Positions 1-6,762 of a stretch of DNA of 16,217 nt are shown piece by piece. The notes below the pieces were generated by a model. That model was not told the origin of the DNA. It was given only the letters and a program-made list of their open reading frames with translations, and searched no databases. Numbering within the stretch: the first letter of the stretch is position 1; each line of letters opens with the position of its first letter. The DNA is from Rhodobacteraceae bacterium UBA3069 (GTDB lineage Bacteria; Pseudomonadota; Alphaproteobacteria; Rhodobacterales; Rhodobacteraceae): NCBI GenBank assembly GCA_002366795.1, contig DFBX01000029.1, positions 1-16,217 of the forward strand. The letters run 5' to 3'. The translations under genes and the position numbers were made by a program.

Positions 1-18
1 GGGTTCGCGAAGGGTTTG

Positions 19-108
19 TGGCGGAGAGACAGGGATTCAAACCCTGGAGACGGTCTCCCGCCTACACACTTTCCAGGCGTGCGCCTCCGACCACTCGGCC
101 ACCTCTCC
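19..108 (-). tRNA. tRNA-Ser (anticodon GGA), CCA encoded
   Basis: Read on the minus strand, the segment folds into a class II (long variable arm) serine tRNA. The acceptor stem pairs bases 102-108 with 23-29, the discriminator is G at 22, and a CCA end is encoded at 21-19. The anticodon stem CACGC/GTGTG encloses the loop CTGGAAA, so the anticodon is GGA (bases 72-74), reading UCC and UCU codons. The T arm carries the usual GGTTCAAATCC-type loop. The gene is divergent from the AI-2E-type membrane protein gene. Confidence 0.96.
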
Positions 109-119
109 GTGACGCGCCT

Positions 120-147
120 TCTACAATCACATTCAGGGGGATTGCAA
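120..147 (-). promoter_or_regulatory. possible promoter of tRNA-Ser
   Basis: On the minus strand TTGCAA (147-142) is followed after 16 bases by TGTAGA (125-120), which ends 11 bases before the tRNA 5' end. The -35 box is a fair match and the -10 box a weak one. The position is right for a tRNA promoter, but no other support is visible. Confidence 0.3.
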
Positions 148-284
148 GACCTGCTTTGCCCGAAATCACAGCGAAATTTCAAGGAGCGGAACCAGTCGTG
201 CGTTTGATGGGTTGAACCTTGGGCGGCTACACCCCAATGTTAGCCGAAACCCCTTCTATTCCAGTGATTTGACATCCCCTCGCT

Positions 285-1457
285 ATGAACTCTCCGCGCA
301 ACCATCCCAGTCTGCCCCCTGCCCCGTCCGAACGCCCCATGCGTCAGGGCAGCCCGCGGCGCCGCGTGGTTCGCACCGAGACCGGGCAATTGCAGACCGG
401 CGCGCTGATGATCATCGCCTTTGCGGTGGTGCTGTTCTTGCTGGTGCAGGCACGGTTTCTGCTGGTGACACTCGCGACGGCGATCGTGCTGTTCTCGCTG
501 ACCTCGGATGCGATCAACTTTATCGCGCGGCAGCGGATCGGGCCGTTCCGAATTCCCAACTGGCTGGCCTCGATCACGGCCTTGATGGCAATCTCGCTGG
601 CGCTGCTGGTGTTGACGTCGGTCATTCTAAGCCAGGTGAACACGGTGCTGACCACGGCGCTGGCCTATACCGAACGCGCGCCCGAGGCGATAGCCTCGCT
701 GTTCGCGTGGCTGGGCGCGGACGCGGAACAGGCGGTCTACAATTCCATCGCGTCGATCCGGGTGTCGGCCTGGCTGTCCACCCTTGCGGGGCAGGCTGGC
801 GGGCTGATGCAGGCCACGGTGCTGGTGATCCTGTTCGTCGGTTTCCTGTTTGCCGAGCGGATCTGGTTCCGCACCAAGATGGATGCGTTTTTCGGGTCCG
901 AGGCGCAGGCCGCACGCGTCGGCCAAGTGATTTCCACCATCATCCACAGGGTCAACTACTACCTGCTGGTGAAAACCTTCATTTCCGCGATCACCGGGCT
1001 GCTTGTCTTCGTGATCGCCAAACTCTTCGGCCTTGATCTGGCGGTGGCACTGGGGATCGTGACCTTCGTGTTGAATTACATTCCCAATATCGGGTCGATC
1101 ATCGCCACGGTGATGGTGGCACTGGTGGCCTTCGTTCAATTGGGTGGTCCGGGGATGACGGCGGCGATTTTCCTGCTGATCGGGGTGATCCAGTTCGTCG
1201 CCGGTTCGGTGATCGACCCGATGCTGATGGGCCGCGCCCTGCGCCTGTCCAGCTTTGGCATAATAATCAGTCTCGCCTTCTGGGGCGCGGTCTGGGGCAT
1301 CCCCGGCATGTTCCTGTCGGTTCCGATCATGGTCGGGCTGATGATCGTCTGCTCGCAGGTGCCATCCTTGCGGCCCATCGCGATATTGCTGTCGCGTGAA
1401 GGCCTCCCCGACCCTGAGGCGCAAGCACTGGGCGAAGACAGTATCGCGGCGGAATAG
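285..1457 (+). CDS. AI-2E/PerM family membrane transporter
   Basis: This 390-residue polytopic membrane protein belongs to the AI-2E transporter (formerly UPF0118/PerM) family. Members include exporters and Na+/H+ antiporters, so the substrate cannot be named. A polar, Arg-rich N-terminus of about 38 residues precedes hydrophobic segments near 39-55, 58-75 and 93-117. A soluble stretch (118-170) follows, then segments near 175-190, 230-250, 252-285, 290-312 and 322-357. The family signatures LNYIPNIGS (263-271) and DPMLMGRALRLS (311-322) are present. Length is typical. The start at 285 is the first ATG after an in-frame stop at 270, but it has no clear Shine-Dalgarno; the ATG at 339 is a possible alternative. 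It stands alone, divergent from tRNA-Ser and convergent with pgi. Confidence 0.85.
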   Translation: MNSPRNHPSLPPAPSERPMRQGSPRRRVVRTETGQLQTGALMIIAFAVVLFLLVQARFLLVTLATAIVLFSLTSDAINFIARQRIGPFRIPNWLASITALMAISLALLVLTSVILSQVNTVLTTALAYTERAPEAIASLFAWLGADAEQAVYNSIASIRVSAWLSTLAGQAGGLMQATVLVILFVGFLFAERIWFRTKMDAFFGSEAQAARVGQVISTIIHRVNYYLLVKTFISAITGLLVFVIAKLFGLDLAVALGIVTFVLNYIPNIGSIIATVMVALVAFVQLGGPGMTAAIFLLIGVIQFVAGSVIDPMLMGRALRLSSFGIIISLAFWGAVWGIPGMFLSVPIMVGLMIVCSQVPSLRPIAILLSREGLPDPEAQALGEDSIAAE

Positions 1458-1478
1458 CTGGCAAGATCAGGCCAAAAC

Positions 1479-1500
1479 GGCTTGGCCGGGCGCCCAAGCC
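1479..1500 (-). terminator. putative terminator after pgi
   Basis: The arms GGCTTGG (1479-1485) and CCAAGCC (1494-1500) form a 7-bp perfect stem with an 8-base loop. On the minus strand the stem is followed by GTTTTGG, a short T run. It lies 56 bases past the pgi stop. A second GC hairpin (GGGGC/GCCCC at 1508-1522), nested inside GCAAGG/CCTTGC (1504-1509/1535-1540), lies between. It may serve both convergent transcripts, but the T run is short, so efficiency is uncertain. Confidence 0.5.
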
Positions 1501-1555
1501 ACGGCAAGGGGCTCCGCGCCCCGCGACGCGGCTGCCTTGCTGCCCTTTGTCTTGT

Positions 1556-3172
1556 TCAGCTGCGGCGCAGAAATTCGACCAAAGCGCGGGTGGACCCATC
1601 GGTGCCTTCGGGCAAATCGCCCCCGTCCATCACCGGACCCAGCGTATTGGCCAGCTCCTTGCCAAGCTCCACCCCCCACTGGTCAAAGGAATTGATTCCC
1701 AAAACCACCCCTTCAACGAACACCCGGTGTTCATAAAGCGCAACAATCTGCCCCAACCGGCGTGGGCTCAGCTTGTCAAAGGCCAAAGTGGTCGACGGGC
1801 GGTTGCCCGGGAACACTCGGTGCTGCGCCTGCATTTCCAAAGCGTCGCCCGTCAGGCCGCGTTCCGCCATCATTTCCCGCGCGCGGTCCAGCGAACGGCC
1901 CACCATCAGCGCCTTGGACTGCGCCAGGCAATTGGCGACCAGCAGCCGGTGATGATGCGCCAGATCCGGCTCGTGCCCCTCGGCGGCGACCATGAATTCG
2001 CAAGGCACCACCTGCACCCCCTGATGGATCAGCTGATAGAACGCGTGCTGCCCGTTGGTGCCCGGCTCGCCCCAGACAATGGGGCCGGCCTCCATCTTCA
2101 GGGGCGCGCCATTCATCGACACGCGCTTGCCGTTGCTCTCCATCTCCAGCTGTTGCAGATAAGCGGGCAGACGGGCCAGACGCTGTTCATAGGGCAGCAC
2201 CGCGCGGGTGGCATAACCCATCACCTGGTGGTTCCAGACGCCGATCAACCCAAGCAGCACGGGCAAGTTCTGATCGAAATCGGCGGTCTGGAAATGGCTG
2301 TCCATCGCGGCACCGCCAGCCAGGAATTCACCGAAACCTTCCGCGCCGACGGCAATCATCAGCGACAGGCCAATCGGCCCCCAGACGGAATAACGGCCGC
2401 CGACCCAATCCTCGAATCCGAACACGCGCTCGGACGCGATGCCGAACTCCTCCGCCTTTTCCGTGGCCGAGGACAACGCCACGAATTGCTGGCCCGGCTC
2501 TGCCACGGCCTGCGCCATCCAGTCGCGCGCTGTAGCGGCATTGGTCATGGATTCGATCGTCGTAAAGGTCTTCGACGCGACGATCACCAGCGTCGTCGCC
2601 GGATTTAGTCCCGCAAGCGTATCGGCGATATGCGCGCCATCAACGTTCGATACGAAATGGCAGCGCGGCCCGTCGGCATAGGGCGTCACCGCCTGCACCG
2701 CCATCGCGGGCCCCAGATCGGACCCGCCGATGCCGATATTGACCACATCGGTGATCGCGCCCCCTGCCCCCTTGAAATCGCCGGATCGCACCGCAGTGGA
2801 AAATTCGGCCATGCGCGCACGGGTCTCGCGCACACCGACCAGAACGTCCTTGCCCGCCACCATCACGCGGGCGCGGTCGGTGGCGCGCAGGGCGGTATGC
2901 AACACCGCGCGCCCCTCGGTCATATTGATCCGCTCGCCAGAGAACATGGCGTGACGGCGCACATCCACGCCGGCACGGCGCGCCAACAAGATCAGCTTGT
3001 CACGGGTTTCCGCATCGATATTGGTCTTGGAATAGTCGAACAACAGCCCGTCGAACCCGGCCGAGAATTCCGCCGCGCGGTCCCCATCCTCGAACAATTG
3101 CTTCATGTTGCGCTCTTTCGCGCGCCCGCCCAGAACCTGCAACTCGTCCCAGATCCGTCCCGTATCGGTCAT
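1556..3172 (-). CDS. pgi: glucose-6-phosphate isomerase
   Basis: This cytoplasmic enzyme interconverts glucose-6-phosphate and fructose-6-phosphate. At 538 residues it is close to the E. coli enzyme (549). Family signatures are complete: NIGIGGSDLGPAM (145-157), the phosphate-binding SKTFTT (200-205), GGRYSVWGPIG (258-268), MESNGK with the catalytic Glu345, GTNGQHAFYQLIHQG with His376, and the C-terminal FDQWGVELGK with Lys505. It is the last gene of zwf-pgl-pgi, 25 bp after pgl. The ATG at 3172 has GGAG eight bases upstream. In an organism using the Entner-Doudoroff route, an isomerase co-transcribed with zwf can recycle fructose-6-phosphate into 6-phosphogluconate or work gluconeogenically; that role is inferred from context. 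Confidence 0.97.
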   Translation of the reverse strand: MTDTGRIWDELQVLGGRAKERNMKQLFEDGDRAAEFSAGFDGLLFDYSKTNIDAETRDKLILLARRAGVDVRRHAMFSGERINMTEGRAVLHTALRATDRARVMVAGKDVLVGVRETRARMAEFSTAVRSGDFKGAGGAITDVVNIGIGGSDLGPAMAVQAVTPYADGPRCHFVSNVDGAHIADTLAGLNPATTLVIVASKTFTTIESMTNAATARDWMAQAVAEPGQQFVALSSATEKAEEFGIASERVFGFEDWVGGRYSVWGPIGLSLMIAVGAEGFGEFLAGGAAMDSHFQTADFDQNLPVLLGLIGVWNHQVMGYATRAVLPYEQRLARLPAYLQQLEMESNGKRVSMNGAPLKMEAGPIVWGEPGTNGQHAFYQLIHQGVQVVPCEFMVAAEGHEPDLAHHHRLLVANCLAQSKALMVGRSLDRAREMMAERGLTGDALEMQAQHRVFPGNRPSTTLAFDKLSPRRLGQIVALYEHRVFVEGVVLGINSFDQWGVELGKELANTLGPVMDGGDLPEGTDGSTRALVEFLRRS

Positions 3173-3197
3173 GTCCTACGCTCCGTCAAAATCACTA

Positions 3198-3869
3198 TCA
3201 TGGTGCCCAATGCACCACCGCGTTGCCCAAAAGCGCCGCCACTGGCGCCTCCTCGGGGCGCAAACCCTTTGCCCGTTCCAGCGCGGCACGCTTATCGCTG
3301 CCCATTATGACAATATGAAGGCTGATCGCCCCCCTCAGAACGGGCGCGGAAAACGTCACCCGCGCCTCGGGCTGGCTGTCCACACGCATCGACAACAACA
3401 CCGGCGCATGCGGATCCAGCGCCAGCCGCAAATTTTCCCCGCGCGGGAACAGCGATGCCGTGTGCATGTCATCCCCCATCCCCAGCAGGGCCACGGAAAT
3501 CGGCAGATGCGGCGTCAGCCGCTCCGCGACATCGGCCATAACCGCATCCGGATCGTCACCGCCCGCATAAAACGGCAGGAATGTCGCCGCCGCCGCCCGT
3601 TCGACCATTAGCCGCTGCTTGATCAGCGCCGTGTTGGACCGCGGATGATCCTCCGGCACCCACCGTTCGTCACTCAGCGCGATATCAACCCGGTCCCAAT
3701 CCAGTCGCGCCGCGCAAAGCGCATCGAAAATCGGCCCCGGCGTCGTCCCGCCCGGCACCACAAGCGTCGCCCGTTCCTCGTGCCGCAACACCCCAGCCAG
3801 TTCCGAGGCAATGACATCCGCCAGATCCATCGCCAAGGCTTCTCGGTCCGGATATTCGATCAGCTCCAT
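3198..3869 (-). CDS. pgl: 6-phosphogluconolactonase (DevB type)
   Basis: This enzyme hydrolyses 6-phospho-glucono-1,5-lactone to 6-phosphogluconate, the step right after Zwf. The 223 residues fit the short DevB/SOL family within the glucosamine-6-phosphate isomerase fold. Visible signatures are PGGTTP (39-44, phosphate loop), DERWVP (67-72), and GMGDDMHTASLFP (130-142) containing the catalytic His. Many homologues have a Gly where this protein has Met before that His; I recall Met there in other alphaproteobacteria, so I read it as lineage variation. It lies between zwf (78-bp gap) and pgi (25-bp gap). The start has AGGGGG six bases upstream, and the ten bases ending in the ATG are the same as at the pgi start. 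Confidence 0.95.
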   Translation of the reverse strand: MELIEYPDREALAMDLADVIASELAGVLRHEERATLVVPGGTTPGPIFDALCAARLDWDRVDIALSDERWVPEDHPRSNTALIKQRLMVERAAAATFLPFYAGGDDPDAVMADVAERLTPHLPISVALLGMGDDMHTASLFPRGENLRLALDPHAPVLLSMRVDSQPEARVTFSAPVLRGAISLHIVIMGSDKRAALERAKGLRPEEAPVAALLGNAVVHWAP

Positions 3870-3884
3870 GTCCTACCCCCTGCC

Positions 3885-3928
3885 TTCATTGTTCCGAAAA
3901 TACTTCAGGGTCCGGGACAGCGTCCCGG
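3885..3928. repeat. intergenic element with GC hairpin between zwf and pgl (copy A)
   Basis: The plus-strand stretch TTCATTGTTCCGAAAATAC (3885-3903) resembles segments after the radical SAM gene (6615-6633) and after eno (8061-8080). Next to it is a perfect hairpin, CCGGGAC (3912-3918) / GTCCCGG (3922-3928) with loop AGC. In the zwf-pgl-pgi mRNA the hairpin lies in the 78-base gap after zwf, without a T run behind it. It could stabilise the 3' end of zwf mRNA or partly stop transcription; neither can be shown from sequence. Confidence 0.55.
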
Positions 3929-3947
3929 CCTGCCCTCGCAGCCCCCG

Positions 3948-5402
3948 TCAGGTTCGAATGTCACGCCAACGCCGCCCGTCGCGGTGCATCAGCATCAACG
4001 CATCCTCCGGCCCGCTGGACCCGGAATCGTATGGCCGCGGCTCGTCGCCCCGATCCTCCCACGCCTTGATGATCGGGTCGGTCCAGGCCCATGCGGCCTC
4101 TACCTCGTCGCCGCGCATGAACAGGGTCTGGTTGCCGCGGATCACATCCATGATCAGCCGCTCGTAAGCATCTGGCACATCCTCGGCCTCGGGCTCCAAT
4201 GCTTCGGAAAAGGTCATATCCAGCGGCACGTCCACCAGGCGCATGCCGCCCGGCCCCGGTTCCTTGATGGTCACGCCAAGGTCGATCCCTTCGTTGGGCT
4301 GTAACCGGATGGTCAGGATATTGCGATGCTGCCCGGCCTCGGGCCCGAAAATCGAATGCGGGGTTTCCTTGAACACCACGGCAATCTCGGATGTGCGCGC
4401 GCGCAAGCGTTTGCCGGTGCGCAGGTAGAACGGCGTGCCCGCCCACCGCCAGTTGCTGACATGCAGCTTCATGGCGATGAAACTTTCGGTCAGCGACACC
4501 GGGTTTTCCACATGCTCGCGGTAACCGGGCTTGTCGTCATCGGCTTCATACTGGCCGCGCACGATCTCGTTCGGCTCCACCGGATCCAGCGCGCGGATCA
4601 CTTTCAGCTTTTCATCGCGCACCGCGTCAGGGTCGAACTTGGCGGGCGGCTCCATCGCGATCAGGCACAAAAGCTGCATCATGTGGTTCTGCACCATGTC
4701 CCGCATCGCGCCGGATCGGTCATAGTAATCGCCGCGCCCGCCCACGCCCACGGTTTCGGCCACTGTGATCTGGATATGGTCGATATATTGCGAATTCCAC
4801 AAAGGCTCGAACAGCATGTTGCCGAACCGGATCGCCATCAGGTTCTGCACCGTTTCTTTACCAAGGTAATGATCAATCCGGTAAATCTGCCCCTCGTGAA
4901 AATGCTGCGCCAGCGACGCGTTCAACGCCCGCGCCGTGCCAAGGTCGCGGCCAAAGGGTTTTTCAACCACGATCCGCGTGTCATCATCAGCCATGCCATG
5001 CAGGTGCAGCCGTTCGGCCAGCGGCCCGAACAGGCGCGGCGCGACCGAGAAATAGAACGCGCGCACGCGGCCCTCGTGCATCTTGCCGGCAAGGTCGGTC
5101 CAGCCATCGGTGCCCATCGCGTCCAGCACCACGTAATCGAGGATTTTCAAAAAGCCCGCCATCGCATCGGTATCGGTGGCGTTGACCGGGTCGAACTCCT
5201 CCAAGGCGGCGCGCACCATGGCGCGATACCCATCCGCGTCCATCTCGGCGCGGGCGGCGCCGATCACGCGGGTTTCGCCCTGCATCTGACCCGCGCGGTA
5301 ACGCCGGAACAGTCCGGGCAGGATCTTGCGCCGCGCCAGATCGCCCGTGCCGCCAATGATGACCAAATCGAAAGGATCGACCGGAATGATGCGAGAAACC
5401 AT
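3948..5402 (-). CDS. zwf: glucose-6-phosphate 1-dehydrogenase
   Basis: This enzyme oxidises glucose-6-phosphate to 6-phosphogluconolactone with NAD(P)+. From the ATG at 5402 the protein has 484 residues, the usual length. The N-terminal Rossmann motif is GGTGDLARRK (17-26). IVVEKPFGRDL and the substrate-binding RIDHYLGKE (175-183) follow, and DMVQNHMMQLL holds the likely catalytic His. I chose 5402 over an in-frame ATG at 5429 because AGAAGGG lies five bases upstream of 5402 and nothing similar precedes 5429; the sequence MVSRIIPVDPFDL also begins where the family's fold begins. It is the first gene of the zwf-pgl-pgi operon. A LacI-type dyad lies 130 bp upstream. Confidence 0.96.
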   Translation of the reverse strand: MVSRIIPVDPFDLVIIGGTGDLARRKILPGLFRRYRAGQMQGETRVIGAARAEMDADGYRAMVRAALEEFDPVNATDTDAMAGFLKILDYVVLDAMGTDGWTDLAGKMHEGRVRAFYFSVAPRLFGPLAERLHLHGMADDDTRIVVEKPFGRDLGTARALNASLAQHFHEGQIYRIDHYLGKETVQNLMAIRFGNMLFEPLWNSQYIDHIQITVAETVGVGGRGDYYDRSGAMRDMVQNHMMQLLCLIAMEPPAKFDPDAVRDEKLKVIRALDPVEPNEIVRGQYEADDDKPGYREHVENPVSLTESFIAMKLHVSNWRWAGTPFYLRTGKRLRARTSEIAVVFKETPHSIFGPEAGQHRNILTIRLQPNEGIDLGVTIKEPGPGGMRLVDVPLDMTFSEALEPEAEDVPDAYERLIMDVIRGNQTLFMRGDEVEAAWAWTDPIIKAWEDRGDEPRPYDSGSSGPEDALMLMHRDGRRWRDIRT

Positions 5403-5531
5403 GGGGGCCCTTCTTTGATTTTTCCGCATTTAAGGGCAGGGTCTGCCCCACACCTTGCCGCAGCTTAAGACAATTGAAGTTGCGATGCTATGATGCGCGT
5501 CCAGAAAACGGGCCATGCCGCCCCCACGATG

Positions 5532-5545
5532 CGTTTGCGCTAACA
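5532..5545. promoter_or_regulatory. operator-like dyad upstream of zwf (LacI-type, CceR-like candidate)
   Basis: The minus strand reads TGTTAGCGCAAACG, an imperfect palindrome centred on CG with five of seven base pairs matching. It is identical at 13 of 14 positions to TGTTTGCGCAAACG upstream of eno. It lies between the divergent zwf and radical SAM genes and could act on either. A GCGC-centred dyad of this kind is typical of LacI-family operators. In Rhodobacter sphaeroides the LacI-family regulator CceR controls Entner-Doudoroff genes including zwf; assigning this site to a CceR orthologue is inference. Confidence 0.5.
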
Positions 5546-5574
5546 TTGCTGCATTTCGCGGCATTCACAATGAT
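5546..5574 (+). promoter_or_regulatory. weak candidate promoter for the radical SAM gene
   Basis: TTGCTG (5546-5551) and AATGAT (5569-5574) are separated by 17 bases, giving three and four matches to the sigma-70 boxes. It would start transcription about 70 bases before the radical SAM ATG. The dyad at 5532-5545 abuts its upstream edge. The match is weak and the call rests mostly on spacing and position. Confidence 0.25.
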
Positions 5575-5649
5575 GTCAGCGATGCTTTCACCGGTTTTTT
5601 CACGCGCCCGCCCCTGCTAGCGTGACGTGCAACGCGAAAGGGCCGCCGC

Positions 5650-6591
5650 ATGAAAGACATCACTGCAAATTCGGGCAAATTCATCGATCCGAACACCACC
5701 GCCAAGGGCGAGGATCGCGCCAAGGTGGCCCTGAGCAACCCGCAAACCCTGTGGTTCAACACCGGCACCCTGTGCAACATCGAATGCGTAAACTGCTATA
5801 TTGAAAGCTCGCCGACGAATGACGCGCTGACCTATATCGCACTGGCCGAAATGACCGCCTATCTGAACCAGTTGAAAACCCGCAACTGGCACGTGAACGA
5901 GATCGCTTTCACGGGGGGCGAGCCCTTCATGAACCCCGACATGATCCCCATGGCCGAAGCCGCCCTTGCGCGCGGCTATGACGTGCTTATCCTGACCAAC
6001 GCCATGCGCCCGATGATGCGCCCCTCGGTTCAACGCGGGTTGACCCGTCTGAACACGGCACATCCCGGCAAGATGACCCTGCGCGTGTCGCTGGACCATC
6101 ACAGCGCCGAACATCACGACGCCCTGCGCGGTACGGGCAGTTTCGACATCACGCTGAAAGGCATGGACTGGCTGCGCGACAATGCCATCCCCATGGCCGT
6201 CGCGGGCCGCTCCATCTGGAACGAATCCGAGGCCGAGGCCCGCGCCGGTTTCAAAGCGCTCTTCACCGCGCGCCAATACGATATCGGCGCCGCAAACCCA
6301 GGCACTTGCGTGATTTTCCCCGAAATGGACATGTCCGTCGAAGTGCCCGAAATCACCACCCAATGCTGGGACATCCTTGGCAAATCTCCCGATCAGGTCA
6401 TGTGTTCGTCGTCGCGCATGGTGGTCAAACGGCGCGGCGCGGCCCCGTCGGTCGTGGCCTGCACCCTGCTGCCCTATGACCCGCAATTCGATCTGGGCGA
6501 AACGCTGGAACAGGCAGAACAGCCCGTTGCCCTCAACCACCCCCATTGCGCCAAGTTCTGCGTGCTGGGCGGGGCCAGCTGTTCTGCCTGA
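5650..6591 (+). CDS. radical SAM protein with C-terminal cysteine cluster, function unknown
   Basis: This 313-residue protein has the radical SAM [4Fe-4S] motif CNIECVNC (Cys42, Cys46, Cys49) and the SAM-binding FTGGEPF (87-93). The barrel continues through LILTNAMRP (113-121) and LRVSLDHH (144-151). Seven further cysteines (220, 239, 252, 271, 300, 304, 311) include a C-terminal HCAKFCVLGGASC group, suggesting an auxiliary iron-sulfur cluster like SPASM/twitch-type enzymes. I recognise the family pattern (NTGTLCN...NCYIESSP) but know no established reaction. The start has AAAGGG seven bases upstream. It lies between divergent zwf and co-directional eno; no peptide substrate or partner gene is visible nearby. 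The class is certain, the function unknown. Confidence 0.88.
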   Translation: MKDITANSGKFIDPNTTAKGEDRAKVALSNPQTLWFNTGTLCNIECVNCYIESSPTNDALTYIALAEMTAYLNQLKTRNWHVNEIAFTGGEPFMNPDMIPMAEAALARGYDVLILTNAMRPMMRPSVQRGLTRLNTAHPGKMTLRVSLDHHSAEHHDALRGTGSFDITLKGMDWLRDNAIPMAVAGRSIWNESEAEARAGFKALFTARQYDIGAANPGTCVIFPEMDMSVEVPEITTQCWDILGKSPDQVMCSSSRMVVKRRGAAPSVVACTLLPYDPQFDLGETLEQAEQPVALNHPHCAKFCVLGGASCSA

Positions 6592-6614
6592 CCGCCCCTC
6601 CTGATCCGGGCCCT

Positions 6615-6647
6615 TTCATTGTTCCCATAAATACCTCCCGCCGGAGG
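6615..6647 (+). repeat. intergenic element with GC hairpin after the radical SAM gene (copy B)
   Basis: The stretch TTCATTGTTCCCATAAATAC (6615-6634) closely matches copy A at 3885-3903 and is followed at once by the small hairpin CCTCC (6634-6638) / GGAGG (6643-6647). It begins 23 bases after the radical SAM stop, where a 3' end would be expected, but no T run follows. It looks like a dispersed 3'-end element; the function is not known to me. Confidence 0.55.
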
Positions 6648-6679
6648 CATCCGTCCGCACCGCACGCGCAAACCGCCGC

Positions 6680-6693
6680 TGTTTGCGCAAACG
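6680..6693. promoter_or_regulatory. operator-like palindrome upstream of eno (LacI-type, CceR-like candidate)
   Basis: TGTTTGCGCAAACG contains the perfect 12-base palindrome GTTTGCGCAAAC (6681-6692). It differs at one position from the minus-strand sequence upstream of zwf. A further half-site-like GCGCAAACC lies at 6666-6674. The palindrome ends just before a candidate -35 box (6697), a position compatible with activation rather than blocking. The regulator is inferred. Confidence 0.55.
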
Positions 6694-6696
6694 CCC

Positions 6697-6725
6697 TTCA
6701 CCTTCGTCGCCCTGCCCTCTACAAG
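6697..6725 (+). promoter_or_regulatory. candidate eno promoter
   Basis: TTCACC (6697-6702) and TACAAG (6720-6725) are separated by 17 bases, each matching four of six consensus positions. Transcription would begin near 6732, giving a leader of about 30 bases with GGAGAG before the eno ATG. The weak boxes next to the palindrome at 6680-6693 would suit an activator-dependent promoter. The TTGACA at 6739 lies too near the ATG to serve as eno's -35 box. Confidence 0.35.
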
Positions 6726-6762
6726 CGCCGCAAATGCGTTTGACAAAAGGGAGAGTGACCCA

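Noticed and set aside
16..215. Two short open frames at the left end
   Set aside because: They run over the tRNA-Ser on the opposite strand and have no ribosome-binding site or recognisable protein features.
238..251. TGTTAGCCGAAACC before the AI-2E-type gene as a third zwf/eno-type operator
   Set aside because: It matches the zwf site at 11 of 14 positions but lacks the central GCGC and is not palindromic, so it is probably chance.
1547..2608. Long plus-strand open frame opposite pgi
   Set aside because: It is antisense to a complete, signature-rich pgi. Its His/Arg/Gln-rich composition is typical of antisense frames in GC-rich genomes.
4326..5468. 380-codon plus-strand frame opposite zwf
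   Set aside because: Antisense to zwf with the same His/Arg-rich composition; no motif seen.
6739..6744. TTGACA just before eno as a -35 box
   Set aside because: It lies about 20 bases before the ATG, leaving no room for a -10 box and leader for eno.
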